DNA from: Archivesica marissinica
Taxonomy: Eukaryota; Mollusca; Bivalvia; Venerida; Vesicomyidae
NCBI GenBank assembly: GCA_014843695.1
Contig: CM026402.1
Location: 22,031,923-22,095,922 of the forward strand
Length of the DNA: 64,000 bases
Direction: 5' to 3'
In this document: positions 58,200-64,000 of the stretch, piece after piece
Layout of the letters: each line of letters starts with the position of its first letter
Position numbering within the stretch: the stretch's first letter is position 1
Notes under the pieces: generated by a model
The model's database searches: none
What the model was told of the DNA's origin: nothing
The model's input: only the letters and a program-made list of their open reading frames with translations
Program-made: the position numbers and the translations under genes

Positions 58200-58272
58200 C
58201 GTGTGTTTTACGTTTATTTATCGTCGCTACTGGTTGCTCGTATGAGCGACGCCTGCTGAAGAGATTAATAAT
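58200..58272 (-). mobile_element. SINE family A tail fragment
   Basis: GTGTTTTACGTTTATTTATC, TCGCTACTGGTTGC and GAGCGACGCCTGCTGAAGAG only. Confidence 0.8.
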
Positions 58273-58334
58273 TATATTTATATATATATATTTAGGTAGG
58301 CAGACAGGCGATTGCACCCTATGACACCATTAGG

Positions 58335-58652
58335 TGATGTGCCAATTGAATGCTGTGCCAATTAAATGGTGTGCAAATCAAACACTGTGCCAATTAAACT
58401 ATGTGCCAATAAACACGGCATATTGAAAGCTGTGTAAATTGAAAGCTGTGCCAATCAAATACTATGCCAATTAAATGTTGTGCAAATCAAACACTGTGCC
58501 AATTAAACTATGTGCCAATCAAACACTGTGCCAATTAAACTCTGTACCAATTAAATTATGTGCCAATCAAACACTGTGCCAATTAAACTCTATGCCATGC
58601 AATTAAACTCTGTGCCAATTAAACTCTGTGTCAATTAAACTCTGTGTCAATG
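58335..58652. repeat. 17-bp-type degenerate minisatellite
   Basis: About 18 units of CTGTGCCAATTAAAC with variants (ATGTGCCAATCAAACA and similar); the spacing slips between 16 and 20 bp. Confidence 0.88.
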
Positions 58653-58981
58653 TTCTGTTGATTATTGTGATGAATTTTCAAATTGCACTCAACATATATT
58701 TATATATATAATATTATCTTGCTCAACATATTATGTATCCGCGCAACATAATGATGTATCATGGGAGTGCCTGTTTTAGGACATCTAAGGTGTATCGGTG
58801 AATAACTTCTCGGTAGACAGTTATAGCAGATGAAATAATAGTACAGTGATCAGTCGTACACGTAATGCGCCGCACTAATCTCAGATTGTATAACATCTTG
58901 TCAAATAAAACTACAATTTCACTCACATGTGAATTCAACATGACAAAACAAGACATGTTTTCGGACAACCAATCAAATATA

Positions 58982-59218
58982 AGTAAAGTAAAGTGTTTAT
59001 TATAGTGTCACCCCTATTTAAAGGGCCAGCCATTTCTTACTTATAAGACACCTTTTTTATGGACATAAGTAACGAATGCAATGCTTGTATGCCAGGCGCC
59101 AGGCTGGTAGGCAATCGGTAACCATTATTTACGGTAACTAGCTGGCGGCTATATCAGAAAGAACCCCTGACGAGATTCGAACCTTAGGCGGACGCCTTAA
59201 CCACTAGGCTACGGAATA
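58982..59218 (-). mobile_element. tRNA-Arg-like SINE (family G), second copy
   Basis: Matches 44790-45045: TTTATTATAGTGTCACCCCT, TATTTAAAGGGCCAGCCATT, CAGGCTGGTAGGCAATCGGT and the reversed head. A deletion has removed part of the anticodon arm. Confidence 0.82.
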
Positions 59219-59337
59219 TCTTGCAACAGAAATGTATTTTCGCCATTTTCACATGACTGACACGTGACATTGTACAATAAACCACGAGGCTTCACCCGCT
59301 GCAAAAGCAAATAAATTATTCTTATATATATATATAC

Positions 59338-59592
59338 CCCTGGTAATCCATGGATCGCAGGTTCGATCCCCCGTCTGACCCTAATACAATTAACAGTCTT
59401 TCAGATGGAACCGATGTCTCGTGTAGGTGCTTTACACCATGCACATAAAAAGAACCAGAGGCGACTCTGGAATGGGTCTCTGTCTGTATCATTGTACTAT
59501 CCTCCAAAAATCTAACATGACTAATCTCTTCAGGAGGCGTCGCTCATATGGGCAACCGGTAGCGACGATAAATAAACGTAAAACGCACAAAA
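59338..59592 (+). mobile_element. SINE family A, 5'-truncated
   Basis: Starts at CTGGTAATCCATGGATCGCA and continues to the tail; a deletion removes GGGACGTTAAA in the body. Confidence 0.88.
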
Positions 59593-60200
59593 AGGGATTT
59601 CACGGGTACGCACGAATGACATTAATGAAAACATCAACATTTACATATTTTCAAAACATGGTGTGAATATGTACCTGTTTTTGTTGTGTTCATTTTCATG
59701 ATCATGAGTTGAGTTTATTTATTCTCGCCACCGCAGAGCATATGGGCGAGCAAAAGGTTCTGAACACTGTCGATTATTCGATGAGTTGATGTGTTGTCGA
59801 TATATTGTAGAGTGTGTGGTTGGTCTAGTCGATGTTGTTCTGCGAAGATTCTGTACCTTTTCTAGGATGATTGAATTCTAGAAGATGTAGTCCTGTGTTG
59901 ATTAAGTTCTAAGTAGATTTCCAGACAAAGATGAGTTTAGGTCAAGGAATTTATGGCGGTGGTCTGGTGCAATTAGGTCAGCCAATCGGCGTGAAGTGGC
60001 GTGACCGCAATCTGTGACCTAATTTGGTCTCTCCAAGGTCGTTATGCGCTAATTATAAGTCTTCAGCTCCAGAATACGCTGCCTGGTGTTCCAGCTTAAA
60101 ATAATATTTTCATAAAATCTCACCTCTTTCATCATTTACTGTTTGGAATTGTCTGTCATGATTCCAATTCCTTTATGTATAAGGAAGTCGTGGAAAAGCT
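59593..60200. other. Unassigned DNA
   Basis: Contains TTTATTTATTCTCGCCACCG with GCATATGGGCGAGC, a variant of the SINE A/D tail, but no clear element. Confidence 0.4.
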
Positions 60201-60204
60201 TCAG

Positions 60205-60380
60205 GTGCGAAAGGCCTGGAGTCGAACCCCGTTGGAGCCGTTACAACCGTGCCCTTAGGCAAGGCATTTAAATTCCACGTTGCTTCTTCTCTCTCTCTCG
60301 TGGCGATGTATTCCATGATTAATATAAGTTGTAAGAACTTGTTTCGCAATCGAGCTAAAATAAATGTGTATAAACTAGTC
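60205..60380 (+). mobile_element. SINE family B, 5'-truncated
   Basis: CTTCAGGTGCGAAAGGCCTG, then CCTTAGGCAAGGCATTTAAA, the CTCTCTCGTGGCGATG block and the CAATCGAGCTAAAATAAATG tail. Confidence 0.85.
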
Positions 60381-60467
60381 CTTTATGTTCTTCAAACGCG
60401 CGACTAAGGAGTGACTATGCTCTTATACATTTGCTATGATAAAGCGTTTTGAGAATGAATAGTCCGC

Positions 60468-60625
60468 CTCCGTTGTCGAGTGGTTAATGTCGCCGACTTG
60501 TATACTACTGTTCAAGTCCCGCTCACACCGCGTCTCTTTATATGAAAAAAGTTAGCAGTTTCTTATAGAGGTTGGTGCAAAAGGTGCTGGTTAACCGCTG
60601 GAGCCTGCACAGGAAAGGTGCTGTT
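60468..60625 (+). mobile_element. SINE family D
   Basis: tRNA-like head (CTCCGTTGTCGAGTGGTTAA, B box GTTCAAGTCCC) joined to TTTATATGAAAAAAGTTAGC and GGTTGGTGCA, then CCGCTGGAGCCTGCACAGGA. The tail is missing here but present in the copies at 37305 and 61550. Confidence 0.75.
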
Positions 60626-60716
60626 AGGAGTATAGGAGTGTGTTTTCGCAGGACTACTAAGCGTGGGCCGCATCAACCTGGCAATATAAACTGCTTAACA
60701 ATCATTTAGCAATTTG

Positions 60717-60935
60717 GGGCCTCCGTTGCCGAGTGATTCGGGTCCTTGACTTCAAATCACCGCTATATGTTCGAATCCCGCTGGGGCTGTCGAATTCTTT
60801 CCGGCTGGCTTGCAGTAGGTCGGTGATCTGTCCGCCCGTGCCTGAAATAATGCTTGGAGGGGTAGCCAGGATCTTCCTCCACCAATAATAATAGTTGGAG
60901 AGTGGCCATATGACCTAAGTTGTTGGTGCGGCGAG
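60717..60935 (+). mobile_element. SINE family E, best copy
   Basis: tRNA-like head (GCCTCCGTTGCCGAGTGATT, B box GTTCGAATCCC), then CGGCTGGCTTGCAGTAGGTC, GTGCCTGAAATAATGCTTGG and CCTCCACCAATAATAATAGT. It is followed by a poly-C tract. Confidence 0.8.
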
Positions 60936-61315
60936 ATTACCCCCCCCCCCACCCCCGGCAGGCAGGCATACATTACCGGTATAAATAAAACAGTGATACT
61001 TCTGGAATTATCCTCTTACCAATCCTAATCTAAATTTTATTAAAAAAATTCTGTATGGATGCACCATCGGGATGGGCAAAATCGATGGGGCAATAATTAA
61101 CCCTTTAAAGAAGCATTCAATCCAAGATTCTAGCTAAGCTACCATATGATTGACTGGTCATGATCCAGTGCAATATTACCATCCAATAAATAGCTGCTAA
61201 TCTGTACATCTACGGTCTAAATGAGGGGATGGTCAAGTTTATAACGTGTCTTATGCCGAGTACTAGAGCTTATTTATTCATTATATCTTCCTTCAATATT
61301 AAATGCAGTGTGGGA
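60936..61315. other. Unassigned DNA with poly-C tract
   Basis: A run of C around 60938-60956; otherwise nothing recognised. Confidence 0.4.
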
Positions 61316-61545
61316 TTCGTGATGGAACAGTGATAGCACGTTCGCTTCAGGTGCGAAAGGCCTGGAGTTCGAGCTCCAATGGAGCCGTGTTACGAGTGTG
61401 TCCTTAGGCAAGGCACTTAAAGATTACGCTGTCTCTTCTCTCTCCCTCGTGACGATGTAGTCCACTAGCAATGAGGTCTCGAGAGTGATTAATATAAGTT
61501 ATAAGAAATTGTTTCGCTAAAATAAATGTGCATAGACTATACCGT
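61316..61545 (+). mobile_element. SINE family B, full length
   Basis: Best tRNA-like head of this family: GATAGCACGTTCGCTTCAGG, TGCGAAAGGCC and GAGTTCGAGCTCC, then the usual body and tail. Confidence 0.87.
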
Positions 61546-61549
61546 GTCT

Positions 61550-61700
61550 CTTTATATGAAAAAGTTGGCTGTTTCTTACAAAGGTTGGTGCACCAAGTAC
61601 CGATTAACGGCTTGACCCTGTCCAGGAACAGTTGTGTTAGGTAAACTGTCATTCGCACACAAATTGGCAACCGGTAGCGACGTTAAATAAACTTAAATAA
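61550..61700 (+). mobile_element. SINE family D, 3' part
   Basis: TCTTTATATGAAAAAGTTGG, GGTTGGTGCACC, CCTGTCCAGGAACAG and the tail GGCAACCGGTAGCGACGTTA, then AATAAACTTAAATAAAA. Confidence 0.82.
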
Positions 61701-62129
61701 AAAAATCGATCGTTCTCGAGAACTCAATTTGATGGAATCCATCGTCGTGAGGTAGAGACTATGGGCATTGTGGACTTTGTGAGTGCCTAATGGCACAGGC
61801 ATACGGCTACCGCTGTGCTGCTTACGCCGACTAAATAGTATTAGGGTACGACTCCTTAATACCTTTCTCATATCCCATTATATACGAAATCTAAAATGGT
61901 AAAGGAGTATGCATAGACAATAAGAGGCGACTGGAGTGCCCCCCCCCCCCAGGTTAGCCAAATATATTCATATAGGTAAATGAGATTAATGCTTACCTCT
62001 TTCACCGCCAATGTCGCATAATAGCGACTTTGCGAAATGCAGAGAACCCGATCAGACAGAACAGAACGTGTCATCTGAGCAGGATGTATGATGATTGCTC
62101 GCCGCGTCTGATCAGGATCTATGTTGTTA

Positions 62130-62597
62130 GGAGCGTGACGACCAACAGTGAGGAGCGTGACGACCAACAATGAGGAGTGTGACGACCAACAGTGAGGAGC
62201 GTGACGACCTACAGTGAGAAGTATGAATACCAACAGTGAGGAGCATGACGACCAACAGTGAGGAGTGTGATGACCAACAGTGAGGAGCGTGACGACACAG
62301 TGATGAGCGTGACGACCAACAGTGATGAACGTGACGACCTACAGTGAGGAGCATGACTACCAACAGTGAGGAGTGTGACGACCAACAGTGAGGAGTGTGA
62401 CGACCAACAGTGAGGAGTGTGACGACCAACAGTGATGAGTGTGACGACCAACAGTGATGCGTGTGACGACCAACAGTGAGGAGTGTGACGACCAACAGTG
62501 AGGAGCGTGACGACCAACAGTGATGCGTGTGACGACCAACAGTGAAGAGTGTGACGACCAACAGTGAGGAGCGTGACGACCAACAGTGAGGAGTGTG
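62130..62597. repeat. 22-bp minisatellite (about 21 copies)
   Basis: Unit GTGACGACCAACAGTGAGGA followed by GC, with AG/CG and GAGGAG/GATGAG variants. Minus-strand frames of 121-178 residues made of SSLLVV/TVGRH repeats are translation of the array, not genes. Confidence 0.95.
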
Positions 62598-62699
62598 GCC
62601 GTATAAGAGCCTTGGGTGGACGAAGGAGCTCCTTAGTATTTCTCGCCAGGAAATGCTGTGCACGTAATAACCAACATTCGCCCATAATATGTACTTGCT

Positions 62700-63415
62700 T
62701 GTTCAAACATTTATAAAGTGACATTTAAAGCCACATTGGCATATCAGCAGAAATGTGACCCAGACAGCCCCATGCAAATGGGATGGGGGAATGCTGCAGG
62801 GTAATCCACGAACCAAAAAACCCAAAAATCACACAAATATGCCGCCAACAACCTTGCCCCAGGCGGCCATCATAGAAAATAAATGCCCCAGAGTAGCCCG
62901 CGAAATATTGCCCAAGACAGCCAAATATAGAGGAACCTATGACGATTGTTCAACCCTATCAACAGGTGATAATGTCTTAGTCGAGACGATCTTTTCACCA
63001 ATATACTAGTAGAATTAGCATCAGCTTGGCTAGCTCACGGATTGATGTACCAGAGGCGTCGCAAGTGGGGCCGCAGTCGCGGCCCCAATATTTGGGCGAC
63101 ATGGCCCCATTATTTTGCCGAGGCGGTCCCAATATTTTGACAAGATGGCTCGAGGTTGTGCAGAGATTAATCATTACACTTGATTTGTGCCACACAAATG
63201 TATTTCGCCGTCCGACACCCGCCCTATACGCTCATACACACTAAGCATGGGACTATGTAAGCAACCCACCCAAAGCCTAGTTTTGTTTTTTCAACAGGAG
63301 ATCTAATTAGCCTTCAAATATAAATGTTCTCCAAATCATGAAATGTTACTGCAAAACATCATTTGAACCGGTTACTTGTGCAACTTGCGGCATGCGAAAT
63401 AGCGACATGTGTACC
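62700..63415. other. Unassigned DNA
   Basis: Includes a GC-richer patch (CGCAGTCGCGGCCCCAATAT and related inverted GGCCCC/GGGGCC pieces near 63065-63110), probably part of a DNA-element remnant. No exon was called. Confidence 0.4.
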
Positions 63416-63500
63416 GGGAAATCGCGTCTGAGGCGTTCTGGTTTTCCAAATTTTTTTGGGGGAAGACCCCCAAACCCCCCCCCCCCGCCATTATTATTAA
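63416..63500. mobile_element. G/C-run transposon-type fragment
   Basis: TTTTTTTGGGGGAAGACCCC, followed by long C runs. Inverted G5/C5 blocks like these also occur in the duplicated flank near 50120 and 52950. Confidence 0.35.
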
Positions 63501-63700
63501 TTATAGAATTATTTAGGCCTACACCTTGATCTCAAAGCAATTAGTATATATACGTGTATGGTAGTGTAATGCTCCATCCTCTAGCAACGATAGTAGCCTA
63601 TATTCTCTGACCCAAAATCTCTACCGTAGTCCGAGCTTAATGGTTTCGATATAACCTGAACTGCTATATGTTCCAGCACTCTATTTTCTGGAATTCACTA

Positions 63701-63800
63701 TACAGTCTACATCCGTTATGTCGAATTCCGTCGGACCGAAACAAAATACTTAACCGAAGTTTGACTTAACAAAAGTCGACATAACGGATCCAGTTATATG
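63701..63800 (+). mobile_element. MITE, truncated copy of the 46481 element
   Basis: TACAGTCTACATCCGTTATG, TCGAATTCCGTCGGACCGAA, GTCGACATAACGGATCCAGT: the left half of the element at 46481-46677. Confidence 0.75.
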
Positions 63801-63825
63801 TAAATTGATATATGTCTAAAGTTTA

Positions 63826-64000
63826 AACTTTATTTATTTTACAACGATTGCGAAGCAAGATCTAACAACTTATATTAATCACGTATATGTGGTCATTTGT
63901 GAAACCGGAGTACCTGGAGAAAACCCACCTGTCCGATCTGGCGACCACCGTACCATCTCACATACTTCCCGGTCCGCGGATCGAACCCGGGTTGCATTGG
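63826..64000 (+). mobile_element. Repeat element F, copy at the window edge
   Basis: TTTAAACTTTATTTATTTTA, ACAACTTATATTAATCAC, AAACCGGAGTACCTGGAGAA, then a tRNA-B-box-like GATCGAACCCGGGTTGC. It runs off the right edge. Confidence 0.7.

Noticed and set aside
61868..62724. Overlapping minus-strand ORFs of 121-178 residues (HCWSSRSSLLVV repeats)
   Set aside because: Translation of the 22-bp minisatellite in several frames.

Overview
This window is eukaryotic, intron-rich, AT-rich DNA from a marine lophotrochozoan, most likely a bivalve mollusc; I cannot name the species. The case rests on short exons with GT/AG boundaries separated by long introns, dense tRNA-headed SINEs, LINE 3' ends, MITEs and many minisatellites, on an ependymin-related gene and an invertebrate-type Ig-superfamily receptor, and on dispersed repeats that I associate with bivalve genomes. 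Two stretches of exactly 1000 N (8853-9852 and 50501-51500) are scaffold gaps.

Layout. 1-7843: a very large 35-bp tandem array running off the left edge. 7892-7986: one isolated exon, possibly of a kyphoscoliosis-peptidase (transglutaminase-like) gene. 8.1-12 kb: a SINE, a 29-bp array cut by the first gap, and a LINE remnant. 12027-28514 (+): ten exons of a single-pass Ig-superfamily receptor: canonical Ig domain, Ig-like domain without the disulfide, fibronectin III domain, transmembrane helix, and a tail spread over six small exons and ending at a TAA. All ten exons join in phase (452 residues, with the 5' end missing). The tail carries four ITIM/ITSM-like tyrosine motifs, so this is the best candidate in the window for an inhibitory or dual-function immune receptor. 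28.6-35.5 kb: mobile-element debris, including an internally deleted DNA transposon with long terminal inverted repeats (about 30022-31496). 35.5-44 kb: a possible signal-peptide exon, two arrays of one ~50-bp repeat, and many SINEs.

44100-55568 (+): four in-phase exons of a secreted ependymin-related protein, 5' end not securely found. The intron after its second exon contains a 56-bp minisatellite whose unit copies that exon's last ~23 bases together with its splice donor. This array is interrupted by the second gap and seems to be present twice because two contig ends overlap. 55.7-64 kb: SINEs, MITEs, a transposase remnant lying divergently to an intact 164-residue cysteine-containing ORF (57205-57699), and more minisatellites.

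Only two genes are well supported, the receptor and the ependymin-related gene. Both are on the + strand and neither is complete at its 5' end. No CRISPR arrays, rRNA genes or free-standing functional tRNA genes were seen; every tRNA-like sequence is the head of a SINE. Coordinates of repeats are by eye and good to a few bases to a few tens of bases; exon boundaries were worked out base by base.
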